Positions 1 through 11,190 of a DNA stretch of 64,000 nt are shown in pieces. The stretch lies in NCBI GenBank assembly GCA_021186555.1, contig JAJKFL010000014.1, positions 31,202,033-31,266,032 of the forward strand. The letters are read 5' to 3'. Origin of the DNA: Reticulitermes speratus (Eukaryota; Arthropoda; Insecta; Blattodea; Rhinotermitidae). How positions within the stretch are numbered: the stretch's first letter is position 1; every line of letters starts with the position of its first letter. The notes under the pieces are model-generated. The model saw nothing but the letters and a program-made list of their open reading frames with translations. It was not told the DNA's origin and made no database searches. The position numbers and the translations under genes were made by a program.

Positions 1-56
1 ACACTAAATCCGGGATTTCACTAAATGTGGGAACATTAAATCACAGGGTTTTACTG
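1..56. mobile_element. Right end of a pogo-like MITE, cut by the window edge
   Basis: The first bases end in ACAGGGTTTTACTG followed by TA. This resembles the terminal inverted repeat (CAGTA-AACCCTG) of the complete element at 454-628. Only the right end is present, so the family call is by analogy. Confidence 0.4.
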
Positions 57-453
57 TATTAGGTTTTTACTTGCATATGTTACACATATTCTGACCCCAT
101 TTTTGGAACACTGGAAGCAATTCAATGTGTTGTTTACAGAGAGGGTTTAGTGACAGAATAATAAGCAGGTGACTGACCTCCTCATTTTCCAGCAATGAGC
201 ATGTGTATTTTTTACAATGTTTATTCCAACAACTGCAAAGTAGTTTGATACAGAAATACAGTATATATAATCATACAGCAAGCCTCGAACATGTTCTGGC
301 CCTTTTCATTGATTATCAGAGAGGTATCCAACAAAGAAAAAGAAAATACAACATTGGCTAATTATGATGTGGATGTGCAATTGTAGATGTAAAAAACAAA
401 TGTTAAATTGTACAAAAATGATTAAAAAGTATAGTGTAAATTACATGTAAGTA

Positions 454-628
454 CAGTACAACCCGGATAAGAAGTCCCCGCATAAGAAGTTTTCCCCTGT
501 AAGAAGTCTGATTTTTGAAGTCCCCAAATCCTATTGCTTTTAATAAGCTTCCCTCTTAATAAGTCTTCCCGCTTAAGGAGTCCCTAATCCTCTGGTCCCT
601 TGAAAGACTTCTTAACAGGGTTCTACTG
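454..628. mobile_element. Pogo/Tc1-type MITE with TA target duplication
   Basis: A 175-bp non-coding element begins CAGTACAACCCGGATAAGAAG and ends, on the other strand, CAGTAGAACCCTGTTAAGAAG. TA dinucleotides flank both ends (452-453 and 629-630). The interior repeats AAGAAGTC-like motifs and has no open frame. TA duplication and CAGT-type termini are typical of non-autonomous pogo/Tigger derivatives. Confidence 0.65.
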
Positions 629-668
629 TATATCATAAAGTTTATAGTTTGAATGAAACAAACATCTA

Positions 669-818
669 TCATAGAAAGTCATCTTCATTTTCAGGGATTT
701 GCCCCTGCGTTTTCTGTAGTTTTTTATATCCCCAAGGACGGGTGAGCACTATGAGCTGATCTGTGTCTATGTGTATTTTTGTTATGGAGCACGTTGAAGG
801 ATAAAGTGTATAATATTC
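669..818 (-). CDS. Possible terminal coding exon (unrecognised)
   Basis: On the minus strand an AG acceptor just after a (TA)n tract is followed by about 49 open codons that include TRPWGYKKLQKTQGQIPENE and end in DDFL-stop. It lies downstream of, and on the same strand as, the SANTA-domain gene and could be its last exon. However, the phase does not join directly to the exon at 2332-2447 and the acceptor has a weak pyrimidine tract. It may be chance. Confidence 0.25.
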   Translation of the reverse strand, partial: EYYTLYPSTCSITKIHIDTDQLIVLTRPWGYKKLQKTQGQIPENEDDFL

Positions 819-831
819 CTCACAATAAAGA

Positions 832-833
<2 letters not shown>

Positions 834-867
<34 letters not shown>
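834..867. repeat. (TA)n microsatellite
   Basis: Uninterrupted TA dinucleotides directly beside the possible exon at 669-818. Confidence 0.9.
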
Positions 868-869
<2 letters not shown>

Positions 870-873
<4 letters not shown>

Positions 874-2330
874 AACACTCCTGATGTGTCTTCAGTTTCA
901 CCAGCAGTGATGTGTAGTGAACAATGGGTTTGTTAGAGAGAAAGAGATAGGAGGAGGAGGAAAATTATGCAGTGAGGTAGCGCAGCATTTGTGGAGAAAA
1001 ATTATCTGCAGACTACAAACATTTTTAAAATTTAGAGAACTTTAATCTCTTATGTAGAATATAGGTTTATAACATGAACAGCTTTACAATTGTGATAAAA
1101 CCAGGTTACATTTTAAAATTATGCCATCAAAAATTCTGACTTCCTGCAAAGAAATATCAGCTCCTGGCTATAAGAGAAGCAAAGAATGAGAGAAGATTCT
1201 TGGCTGGTCTAATGCCTCAGGTAACCAATCACAAATTAAAATTTGCTTGTACTGGAAAATCTAAAAAAAAATCTTACGCCTTCAAAAATACAGCTTCAGC
1301 AGCAGTTACTGGTTGGTATAACAGCCAAAAAGGTGTGTGTATTCAAAAACTGCCACTAATTAACATTTCACTGTGTCAACCTGTGGAAAAAGGTGTCACT
1401 GAAATACCAAAGAAAACATACTGGCATAGAATTCTTCATTAAAAAATATGAATTATTTAAGAAGGGGAAATGTTTGAGAACTTGAAGAAAAAAAAATGTT
1501 GCTTATGGAGAGCCAAAGCTAGCGCAGAAATCAAGCAAAAAACACTGGTGTGATCATGAAGAAAGTTACTTTGAGAAGAAGAAGAATTGAAGCTAAAATG
1601 ACAGAGGAAACAGTAGAAGATATATGCGAAAGTTTTGTTCCTCTATTAAAACGTGCATGAGGCTGTAAAAGTGTGAACAATGATGACATACAAGAATGGA
1701 TGAATCAAGATGGATAAAAACAGCTGATGACACAGTACACACTGTGAGTCACAGTGGCAATATCATTCCAAAGATGATAATGAAGGAACAGAGAAAACTG
1801 ACAGAAGAAGTCACAGTGGGGATTAAAGGCTACTGAGATGGCACTTGCTTACAAGTTCAGGTGCTGGCATGTCCTTGCAAAAAAGAAAAGGAACGAGGCT
1901 AAGAAACAAACTCAGTAACCCTCACCATTCACAGAGGTTATGCACTTGAAAAAGCCAATGAATGGTGAAACCGCAATGTGTGAAGTGGAAGATCTTGTGG
2001 GAAAAGTGGAGTGAGGGGAACCAAAGACATAATAAACATTACAATATGTAAACTAATAATAAATAAACAGGAAAACACTTGCAGTGGTGTTTACTGGAAT
2101 GACATTGGTCTTCCTGGCCCCATACACCTTCATGACATGCACAAGGATAATTCACTTTACTTTATCTCTGAAGGAACTGAATAAAACAAAAAAAATTCAA
2201 ATGGGATCACTGGCTTCCAGGATGGTATAAAGGAACCTGTGACCTAATTAATTGTTAAATAATTCATGTTATACTTCATTATGCTACTGAAATTAATATA
2301 AAAGTTTTCTTTTTTTAAGTATCCCACTTA
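870..2330. other. Unassigned, probably eroded repeat sequence
   Basis: I see no host exon here. The plus strand holds short interrupted open stretches (for example 1200-1442 and around 1600-1720). Their acidic C-terminal flavour recalls Tigger/jerky transposase tails, but the match is too weak to call. The last exon or exons of the SANTA-domain gene may lie here or beyond the left edge. Confidence 0.3.
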
Positions 2331-2331
2331 C

Positions 2332-2447
2332 TTGTAAAATGATCCGGCATACCACTCAGTACATATATTGAACCATCACCGTGCAGCAGCGTGTTGGCAT
2401 CAATCCGTTCACAATAAGATACATCCCTTGAAAGTTCTATTGCATTC
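2332..2447 (-). CDS. SANTA gene exon d (C-terminal half of SANTA domain)
   Basis: The acceptor follows a strong pyrimidine tract (TTTATTTTTCTTACAG) and the donor is ACAA|GTAAGT. The 116-nt exon needs one base to complete its first codon and leaves one base over. It encodes NAIELSRD...RIDANTLL...GSIYVLSGMPDHFT. The next exon was not identified. Confidence 0.65.
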
Positions 2448-5400
2448 CTGTAAGAAAAATAAAATAACATTGACCGACAATAAACAAAACTAGAAGAAAC
2501 CTGACTAATGTTTTGGAGACTGTCCATTGCCTAGGTTTATTAGAAGGACATTTCAGACACTGATTTGTTCATGCCTTCAGGTGGACAGAAGAGATGGGAA
2601 ACATACTCTGTTCGGGCCATTAGAAAGAGCCAGACAAATCCAGTCTCTAACATATTCTGTTTTTAATAACCTAGATGACGGACAATGTCAAAAATATTAA
2701 CTAACTCCATGGAGCAGAGTCCTTCTTGAGAAGCTAACAGGTCATCAGCTAGTCAATAAATTCCCCGCGTTTTATGGAACCCGAAGGTTCATTACCGCAT
2801 TCACAAGAGCCTGCCACCTGTCCCTATCCTGAGCCATATCAATCCAGTCCATGCCCCCCCATCCCACTTCTTGAAGATCCATTTTAATATTATCCTCCCA
2901 TCTATGCCTGGGTCTTCCAAGTATATTACAATATACCAGGGCTGGCCAAAGCACTGCTTGTGCACATCACTGGTGTGGCTTGCGCAGTTTGCTTACAAAA
3001 AATTTATATTCAGGTAGTTTACATGCAAATGAGGCTGACGGTGAACAGCATTTTAAAAGATTTTTAAAAAAACATTGCAGACTGAAATGATTCATGACAT
3101 GACTCAAGGGCAATAACTGTGATCCTTCAGGATCACTACAAATTAATAAACAGATAATTTCATAAGAATAATATAGAAAAAGCACCCTTGATCACAATTA
3201 AGAATGTTTATTATATATATATGAGAAAATTTTGCTTACTTTTTCAGCCAAAATGGGCCATTGTCAAGTAAAATGGGCCATTGTCAAGTAATACACAACA
3301 TCCAAATAAAAATTACTGCACTATAACTTGTTTGTATTTAATGAGATATCATTTTACAATTAACCATTTTACGAAGAAGGGTAATTTAGGGTATACATAG
3401 GTATCAGTTATATTGTAGTCTTTGATGAAAAGGAAAGGTAAGGCAATCCCTGCACAGGCCCTCAAGGTTCCAAAAGGTTGAGGCTTCCAGATTTCCATTC
3501 GGCACATGGTGGTCTGGTTGTTAGCCCTACGCACCGGCTGCCTTTACCCCCCAGGAAATATTCCTGGTACTCATTTCTGTTACAGGCTGAGTTGACCCCA
3601 GGGCCATAGTGCAACCGGAAGAATTAAGTCACTGAAAAATTCCAATTACACCATCAGGAACCGAACCCACAACCTTCTGGCTTGTACTGCAGTGCCTCAA
3701 CCAACTGCGCCACTGTGTGCCCCCTTTGATGGAAGGTAGTTAAGGGACTTTTTCTCTGAGCAATCTGTAGAATTTGAACCATTGTAATCAAGGTAAGTGC
3801 ACACAGCTGAAGAGTGTATTGGAGAAACTAAGTTGAGGGTTCTCTATTTGAAAGCAGTTTTTAGATAGAATACAGAGTTAAGTGCTGAGTGGATGATGAT
3901 TATACTTTGCAGGAAGTTGAGATCATGTATCTGTGGCCCTGTGCCTGAAACCCATAACCCTCAAATTTGAAAAAACTGAGATGATGCTATCAGTGTGTTG
4001 GCTGACCAAGAATCTATCACCTCTCAAAACAAGAACATATTAGGTAGTGCCTACAGTGAAGTACTTGTGGGAGCACCCTGCAGTAATTTTTTCCAGAGTA
4101 GCACTTTCCGTACATGAAAACTCAATTTCCTCAGAACAGTTTAAGTGTGGGTTATAGGTTTCATGCAAGGAGCCACAGACATGCATCGATAGTTTTATAT
4201 ATTACAGCTTTTGAAATGGCCTGATTAGTTCAGAAACTTATGTGTGGAGTGCGGCCTGTGAACGAACTGTGTAGTCTGTGCTGCAGATATGCTTTGTCAG
4301 TTTATAAGTCTAGTAACTAAGTTTTGAAGGGACAAACTTGCACTTGAAAGTTAGAGACTGGGACTAATCTGAAAACTACTGCTATAGTAGTTTCTGCAGA
4401 AGTGAAGTGAAGGTTCTAGGATTAATGAACTAATCCTCATGTAAAAATGACATGCCAAATTACAGCAGAAGTGTGTTGGGCTTCGCTGAATTGCAACTCA
4501 ACAGTATAAGGTAGTGTAAGCCAATGCAGCTGTACAAGATATTTCTTGGGTTCAAGTTTACATGTAAAGGAAAATCTGAGGCTTTCACAGTCGGGACTAT
4601 GAAATCACTGTCAGCTTGAATGACATAATGTAGGCTGGATTTTTATTGCACCAATGGTATGAGCTAAAGTCAAATATTTTTACTTAAAGATATATAGCAA
4701 GTTGGTGTGCCCAAGAAAAAAAAATTTTGCACCGTAATTTTGTTATTCTAGTGTTCACCAAAACGAGATTTCACTGTAATACTTACTGAGTTGTTTTCCC
4801 TGTGATGAGTAGACTATTATTATCTGTCAGCTGGAGAGACCAATCCCTCCATTCTGTTACATTTTCTTTCATTTCACTGTCCTGTTCCCTTGGCTTATTC
4901 TTATCTTCCACATCCTTGATCCTTATATCCTTCCTGCTTTTGCACATCTGTACCATATTACTATTACAAGGTTCATTCTGTGGCTGAAATTTAAATTACC
5001 ATCACTTTCATCATCTTCATCATTGTCATATTATTATTACTCTGAAGTCACAGTGGTCTAGCTGGTCTTAAAAGAGTTCATGTCACTGACCAAGCACTTG
5101 TTATTCATCATTTTGCTAAACACTTTCAAACTATATGGGGTGTATAAAGTATTACTGCTTGTTGCATGAGAATATATACATCAGGGCACAGGTTCAGCAG
5201 GTTCAAACTGTCGTGTAATTTATTTGGGATACTACCCATTGTGGATAAGACTAATGGTACTATACAGACTACATTCAGTTGCTATATTCTTGTTAGCATC
5301 ACAGCCCAGCGTATCTTACACATAATACCAGTACAATCTCACTTTGATCATACAGAGCCTTCCTCCCATCCAGGAGTTCATTTCTGACATTAATGTACTT

Positions 5401-8400
5401 TGCCACACAAATGAAAAAATATTCTGCCATACTTGTGGAGAAAATTAAATGGAAATAAAAAACCCTTATGTACAGCGAAACGGCAAAGATAATTGGACTG
5501 CATATCCAGTTATGCACGTCATGACACTTCTATAATGAAAAATATATACTATGTTGAAGACACAAGTCTGTGCGATGTGACACCTTGCCAATTCACATTT
5601 ACCAATCAAAACTGCAGTGCATCCCAAAGACTTAATTATTCATCAGCAGTGCTATGAGAAGCTCAGATCTTGCTTATATTATTTTCTATAAGCAATAGCT
5701 ACTTATACATAGCTCAGCAATTTTATGGGGAAAATTCAGTAGCAAGAATACCACTAATACCAAAATTCAGTACTGACACAATGCAAAAACGGAATGCTAT
5801 TAGAACTACAGAATTACCCCACTTTACTACTTCACAGAAGTACAAAATTCCATAAAATTCATAGGTAGCTTCTGGGCCTTCAAATGAATATTTCTATCCC
5901 TCTCAATGTAGACACAGCCCTTCTTTTATGCCCTACTTGCATTACACCTTTTTGCCTTAATGCCTCTTGCAAATATACACAATTTCTTAATTTATGCCCT
6001 CTCATTTTTTGTTTAATGCCCTTTGGCTGGCTGCACTCTATTACATTAACCCCTACCTATTCCATTATTTCTTATGGGAATATCACTTTTTATTTGTGCC
6101 TTGATTTACATCCACTTTTCCAAGCACAAAATTATGGCATAAAACAAGGGCTTGGTGTACAGTGCTGTGCTTAAGCTATTCTTATACGATGTTAGAACTT
6201 AAACTAATTTAAATCTTAACATTATATTAAGTACATATTTGTGATTTGTTTAACAATGCTGTCATAGCTCAAAGCACAGGTCAATTTAAAGAGAAGTAAA
6301 CATTTTCAAAAATTCACAGAAACTGCAAATATGAATCATAAAGTAAAGTGAATTTCCCTGTAGAGGCCCTGCAATGGACACACTCCAAAACCTAGCAGTT
6401 GTCTCTGTAACTACATACCAGGCATTGTCACGACAAGTCAGTGTCAGGTTGAGTTAGTGTTGTGTTTGTTAACAAATTTTCTTTAAAGATGACAGCACCA
6501 CTTTCAAATTGTAGAACAGTGAGCTGTGATCCATTTTTTGTGGTCAGAAAGCATAAAACATCTGAAACGTATAGGAGGATGTTAGCATAATATGGTGAAC
6601 ACTGCACGGCACCAAAAAGGTTTTTTTGCTCCACAATAACGCATGTCCACATTCTGCGCAGATACAGTTGAAGCTATCACGCAGCTGAAATTTGAACTTC
6701 TCTCACCCCCCCCCCCCCCCCCCCCCCCATATAGTCTGGACCTAGCTCCATCGGAGTATCACATGTTTGGATTGCTAAAAGAAGCCTTGCGTGGACAAAG
6801 ATTTGCCAGTGATGACAAAGTTAAAGATGCAGTGGAAACATGGCTTTCATCACAATCGAAAACTTTCTTCACAGATGGGATCAGGTTTGTGAACCACTAC
6901 ACAACATGTGTTCAGAAAAGGAAAGATTATGTTGAGAAATGATACACTTTGCATTTATCACAGATTGTTGTACACAAAGCAATTAATAAATCCACTTTAC
7001 CTTTAGACTCAGCCTAGTAAAATTGGGATTTTTTATTGATGGGATATACAAAGATCAATATGAGAATCTCTGACACTTTTCTGAGTTCTACAGGTACCTG
7101 ATATGAGCCCCACAAGACACACAGCAGACACAATTTGATATTTCATTTCTTCCCAGACCTATGCCAGCATGTCCCTGGCAACTGATGCCGCTTCTTAAAG
7201 AGATCCTGTGTTCCAGGTCAGGAATATCTGTTGACAATCTAGCACAAACACAACACCCTTCATCCAGCTTCAAAAAGAAGTCACACAGTGTTATATGTGG
7301 TAACCTGGTGGCCAGCAACACCAAAAGACATATTCTCGGGTATAATGTCCCATTCACTGCTGTGGTAGTGTGTCATTCAGATGTTCTTACACCTCCAGAT
7401 AAAAGTAAAGTGGTGTTTCATCTTCCTGAATGATGAAAAAAGCATAATCTTCATGAAGTTGAGATATCTGCCAGATAATTAACATGTACAGACAAATGTT
7501 CTAATTTGTTGATTTTTCTGCAAAAAAGAAGTGTCCGTAAATTTTGTGATGTAAAATGGCACAAAATATATTCACTTTCTGGGAGTCCCTTCATGCTCAA
7601 TGACTTGGCATTCATTTTGAGAACTCCAGACATGGAAACAATAGCAGATGACTGTCACTCAAGTGATATGTGGCCTCATCACTAAATATAAGCCAAGTTG
7701 CCATGCCACATTCTTTAACTTTTTCTTGTTGTTCAGTTTTTAATGCCTGCACTAACTGTAACTTGTAAATGTAAATGCTTCCAGAAACATGCCAGACTGT
7801 TGTTTCAGACAAATTCAACTCATGGTTACCTTTCCATGCACTGCATTGAAAAACTGCTCTTACACATTGTACTGTTTCATCAATGAAGGGTTGGTGACCT
7901 GGACTCTTCCCTTGCAGGTACAGTGTTCACTTTCAAACTGCTTATACCAGATGTAAAGTAACTTACACTGTGGTCGCTCTCTTCTGTAGCCTGTGAAAAT
8001 CATACTGCATGTCACTGAATCTTCTTCATGAACTGGATGAAATAATTTTTTTTTCCCTGTACAGCACACATTTTCGCATGTGCACCCCTGGCAAATAAGA
8101 ACATAATTAATTTTTGGTGGAGATTAAAAAACTTCAGTTATCTACTGATTGGTATGTAAGAATTTACAATTGCACGCATGTTTACTTCTTGGTGAACATC
8201 TACAGGTGTTTACTTCCTTTTAAATTGCCCTGTACATAGCATCAGATAATAGGGTGACTGATGAATGATACTGAATTGGGAAGAACGTGGAAGTGGTCAT
8301 AGCCACAACTCAGACATTATTCCTGAACCTGCCTAGACGGACCATGGGAAACCACAAGACTCGGTCAGGACAATCAGTATCCAGGTCAACATTTGAACAC

Positions 8401-10710
8401 TGGATCTCCTAAATACAAAGCCAGAGTGCTCCAATCTGACCACAAGATTCATTTCAAACCATGTAACAGGTTGATGTGTAAATATAACTTTGCACTGGAA
8501 TACTAGTGTTTTAGGATGGGTCTCCAGGTGAAAAACAGTTATGAAAATATTAATACATACTGCTTGATGGCCATTTTTTTCATTTACGGCGCACAGACTC
8601 TCTATTCCCAGTCTTACTATCCACTGAAAAGATATGAAAAATGTAAAACACTTAATATTCAAATGGTAAAATCTTGAATACTATCAATGCATCTTGGTAT
8701 CAACAAATGGTTTAAAAATACAAAGACTGAATCAAACAAAACTCACACAGGGAAAGCGGTACTCCACGTCAGAGCAAGCCCACCCACCCTCCCCTCAGAA
8801 CAACATACACATGCACACACACACAAATGTGCATGTATGCATACATTTGTGCACAATTTTTATTCTACATACCTTAATGACCTTGGCATTCACTGATAAC
8901 AGATACAAATCAAAATGTACTGGTTTTGTGCTTCATCAAGCAACAAGCCATGAAGACACATTATATTTCAACGAATATAAGAGAAACATTTTTTTCTAAT
9001 ACATTACCTGAAAAATGTGGCATTGCCTTTTATTTGTCCACAAATTTAAACATGTTCTGTACAGGTATTTTCCTGAAAACTGAAGGCTGTGAAGGGGGGT
9101 TATGTTGTCTTATGTTCCTGTAAATGTGATACAATGAAGCAGAGGTACAGAGCCATGCCTTTATATCTCAGCACTAAATGGATGTGCTCAGTTTCATGTT
9201 CCGGCTGCACCACCCTTGTAAACAGCCACAGAACCCACTGGACACAAGGCTGCACAGGCCAAAGAGTCAGTCTGGACACTGTGGAACAGAGGAAACTCTC
9301 TAGCCCTGCTAGAAATCATACCATGATTTCATGGTTGTCTAGCCACAGCCTTTAGCCCATCAAAACACTGTTCTATGGCTTGGGGCAGCATCTCCACACA
9401 TGGCTGCCAGCTGATGACGGATGTCAGCACCTGACACACCTTCCTTCTGCAAGGACCATGTGGTCCATCTTTGTCCAAGATAATCACCTTCCATTATCCA
9501 TGACAGCACACCACTGATGTAATAATCCCACTAAAAAGAAACCTACACCATCCTCTGCTGCCATTTACTGTGTGAATGTTCAACTACCCTTGCCCCATAA
9601 GGCGTGCAATTTTTCAATGGCTAGATATCTCCGTTCACACGTTATGAGTGTTAATCATATATGAACGACCCTCGTACATGAATATATGACGACCCCCTCC
9701 ACAATCATAAATTTTTGGAAACTTAGCTACACAGTATAAGGTTATCCATATTGTGTGCAACAGACTGACTACACAGTACTTAATCCAACTGACTGCACAT
9801 ATAACCATAAATAACTTGTTATTTTGTGATGCTCCTCCTACATGTTTTGGCCCCTGTAGGCCATCTTCAAGGAGGTCATTTACAAAGGAATACATTTATA
9901 ATAAACGCTGACAAAGATGTGCATATACAAAGTTAAAATACAGTGTTATCAATTAAAATATTGCTAAAAGTGTATAAATGTGGATTAATTACAGGTACTT
10001 TACATTTCCTGATAATTTTATGCTTAGTTGCAGACAAACATCTATATCAGAATTATGGCTGGTGCACAACCCAGAACTTCATGTAGAAGTTTAATCAAAC
10101 AATTAGAGATTTTACCTGTTCCAATAAAAATGTCACTAGTGACATCTTCATTCTAAGGAAGTTATACCCTTGTGTTGTGTGTTAATATTTATACTATAGT
10201 GGACCACTGAATAAGAGAAAGTATGCAGATGTGAAGTAGCTGCTAGCTAAGCAGATGTGTGGGGGATAATTTATGTTCATTCTTTCCCTGACCTAATTTC
10301 AGATAGTCTAACATTCAAACTGAAATAAATACCGAGGGGGTTTCTCTCAACCATGCTGTCCATCGTGCCACATGGAAGTTTTGATGGTAAGAATTTGGGA
10401 CAAATTCCTGAGTAGGTGAGACTGTTGATGCTCGAGGCGCCGCTGTGCTCATCATGTTGATGTCCAGAAGAGTGACATAGCCACTGCAAGGACGTTTGCT
10501 AATGCCTGCATTTTTTAGGGAAGCTTCAGATTTTATCATTTTGCATTTCCTCTCAGCTCCAACCATTGGTGAATCATTTGTACGTTTATTTAGTCTTGAG
10601 TTTGGAATACTTCTCTCCTTAGTTTCTGAAGTTGTTGGTGTAGAAACATTAATTCTTTGAGTATGCTTCAGCTTTAGGTTCTGTCTGATTCTCACGGACA
10701 AAGGTGGCAT
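2332..10710 (-). CDS. KNL2/MIS18BP1-like SANTA-domain protein (partial, four exons)
   Basis: Four minus-strand exons join in phase: 10333-10710, 8561-8623, 4787-4983 and 2332-2447. The first begins with ATG directly after an AG acceptor, so it may be the first coding exon after a 5' UTR exon. It encodes a basic, Ser/Thr-rich segment of about 126 residues typical of disordered nuclear proteins. Exon three ends with EWRDWSLQLTDNNSLLITG, and exon four continues with YCERIDANTLLHGDGSIYVL and LSGMPDHF. This fits the SANTA pattern (L-x-D-W ... L-x-V-x-G ... R-I ... T-x-x-G-x-x-Y-x-L-x-G). SANTA proteins KNL2 and MIS18BP1 recruit the Mis18 machinery that loads CENP-A at centromeres. The 3' end and any SANT/Myb domain are not seen, and the remainder probably lies past 2332 or outside the window. 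Exon joins are inferred; the domain call is moderately sure. Confidence 0.55.
2690..2945 (-). mobile_element. RTE-clade LINE, 3' tail
   Basis: The minus strand encodes [20 protein letters not shown] and ends MNLRVP-stop. This is the C-terminal tail of RTE-type endonuclease/reverse transcriptases. The same tail recurs at 14035-14200, 32225-32600, 44920-45125 and 49635-50070. The copy is 5' truncated and followed by the shared ATGGAGTTAGTT 3' end. Confidence 0.7.
3425..3725 (-). mobile_element. tRNA-headed SINE, family B
   Basis: On the minus strand a head (GTGGCGCAGTTGGTTGAGGC) with a B-box-like GGTTCGGTTCC region precedes a body that ends in a GGGATTGCCTTACC-like tail. A second copy in the other orientation is at 55498-55790. 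The resemblance to tRNA promoter boxes is direct; the SINE class is inferred from length and recurrence. Confidence 0.65.
4787..4983 (-). CDS. SANTA gene exon c (N-terminal half of SANTA domain)
   Basis: The acceptor is TTTAAATTTCAG and the donor is CTCA|GTAAGT. The 197-nt exon is open in only one of the three frames, enters in phase 0 and leaves two bases, matching both neighbours. A Lys/Glu-rich linker of about 40 residues precedes the TEWRDWSLQL motif. Confidence 0.6.
4990..6275. other. Intron of the SANTA gene, no assigned content
   Basis: AT-rich sequence. A minus-strand open stretch around 5299-5450 (SMAEYFFICVAKYINVRNEL) may be a mobile-element remnant. No splice-bounded exon was found and nothing is called. 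Confidence 0.3.
6277..8232 (-). mobile_element. Decayed DUF4817-type Tc1/mariner element with nested mariner piece
   Basis: The ends are inverted repeats: CAGGTCAATTTAAAGAGAAG at 6277 and, on the other strand, CAGGGCAATTTAAAAGGAAG ending at 8232. TA follows the right end. The minus strand carries broken transposase pieces: IYRWYKQFE-like and CKGR around 7900-8000, ETTVWHVSGS and LQLVQALKTE around 7750, IFSDEATYHLS around 7650, and CDFFLK with IPDLEHRI around 7150-7290. These are the helix-turn-helix, first catalytic Asp and C-terminal regions of the DUF4817 mariner group. Several frames are interrupted, so it is inactive. A second mariner fragment interrupts its 3' part. Confidence 0.6.
6600..6945 (+). 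mobile_element. Mariner (DD34D) transposase C-terminal fragment
   Basis: The plus strand encodes a catalytic HNNACPHSA motif, then VEAITQLKFELL, a poly-C tract coding for prolines, YSLDLAPSEYHMFG (the third catalytic Asp), then LKEALRGQRFASDDKVKDAV and a stop after KDYVEK. This is the C-terminal third of a mariner transposase. The pure C run at about 6706-6728 replaces the usual HPPYSPD codons and breaks continuity. The orientation is opposite to the host element around it. Confidence 0.75.
8233..8410 (-). mobile_element. SINE-like repeat, family C
   Basis: This shares order and wording with the copies at 38885, 44640 and 56815: AGGGTGA-TGATGAATGATA, a GGAAGTGGTCATAG block, then a B-box-like end (AACATTTGAACACTGGATC). 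It lies in the intron between SANTA-gene exons b and c, next to the mariner element. Confidence 0.5.
8561..8623 (-). CDS. SANTA gene exon b (63 nt)
   Basis: The acceptor is ATATCTTTTCAG and the donor is AAGCA|GTATGT. Only one frame is open and it encodes WIVRLGIESLCAVNEKNGHQ-A. Both boundaries are phase 0, matching exons a and c. It is short, so the call rests on splice sites and phase. Confidence 0.5.
8700..9370. other. Intron of the SANTA gene, no assigned content
   Basis: Contains a short CA-rich tract near 8810 and no splice-bounded frame. The plus-strand open stretches are short and compositionally unremarkable. Confidence 0.3.
9380..9540 (-). mobile_element. Mariner transposase N-terminal fragment
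   Basis: The minus strand reads EGVSGADIRHQLAAMCGDAA followed by PSHRTVF-WAKG. This matches the N-terminal helix-turn-helix segment of a mariner subgroup (pattern EGxSGxEIHxRL ... SHRTVF-W). The rest is not recognisable, so it is a fossil fragment. Confidence 0.55.
9545..10330. other. Intron of the SANTA gene with an unclassified repeat
   Basis: Around 9635-9900 the sequence carries a 'gatggcctacaggggccaa' phrase and a nearby ACATGTAGGAGG motif. Comparable CGAAACATGTAG-type phrases recur near 24960 and 57800-58220, so this is probably part of a dispersed repeat. No exon was seen. Confidence 0.35.
10333..10710 (-). CDS. SANTA gene exon a (basic N-terminal region)
   Basis: An acceptor TTGTGGTTACAG is immediately followed by ATG. 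It encodes MPPLSVRIRQNLKLKHTQRI and 106 further residues rich in Lys, Arg, Ser and Thr. I placed the donor at CCTCG|GTATTT because it gives phase 0 into exon b. Without splicing, the frame stops about ten codons further on, so this could instead be a terminal exon. The donor is only moderate. Confidence 0.5.
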
Positions 10711-10752
10711 CTGTAACCACAAATTCAGCAAGTAAATTTTTGCTAAAACACA

Positions 10753-10772
10753 TACACACACACACACACACA
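10753..10772. repeat. (CA)n microsatellite
   Basis: A short CA repeat beside the acceptor side of SANTA-gene exon a. Confidence 0.85.
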
Positions 10773-10914
10773 AATGTAGTTCTCTTCTTATGTATAATTT
10801 ATTAATAAATTATGCTTACACATTCTGCTAAACTATATAAACAAAACTGATTTTTCAAATTACAGAACTTTACTAATGTTAGAGGACGGCCAAAGTGCTT
10901 TCAAAATCACGTGT

Positions 10915-11190
10915 CACTGAGCAAGGTGATTCACGCACAATGCTTCTGATTTATATTCTTGAGGTGCCAGGCTCAAGTCTCGGCTGGGAAACTATGTATC
11001 ATCACTGAGGTTTTGTGGTTTTTCTCAGTCCATCCAGGCACATACCTGGACAATGCTTTGAATTATGCCAAGGTTGCTTCCTTCCAAATCTTTGCAGTTC
11101 ATTATTCACTATCATCCAGTCATTTGAAGCCATACACACTATGTTGCTCGTAGCATTGTTAAATAAATAAATTATAAATAAATAAAATAT
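10915..11190 (+). mobile_element. SINE-like repeat, family C
   Basis: A B-box-like TTCTTGAGGTGCCAGGCTCA head, the CTCGGCTGGGAAAC and TTTTGTGGTTTTTCTCAGTC blocks, and a TTAAATAAATAAA tail. Same family as 16858-17045 (plus) and, reversed, 38885-39125, 44640-44875 and 56815-57020. Confidence 0.65.
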
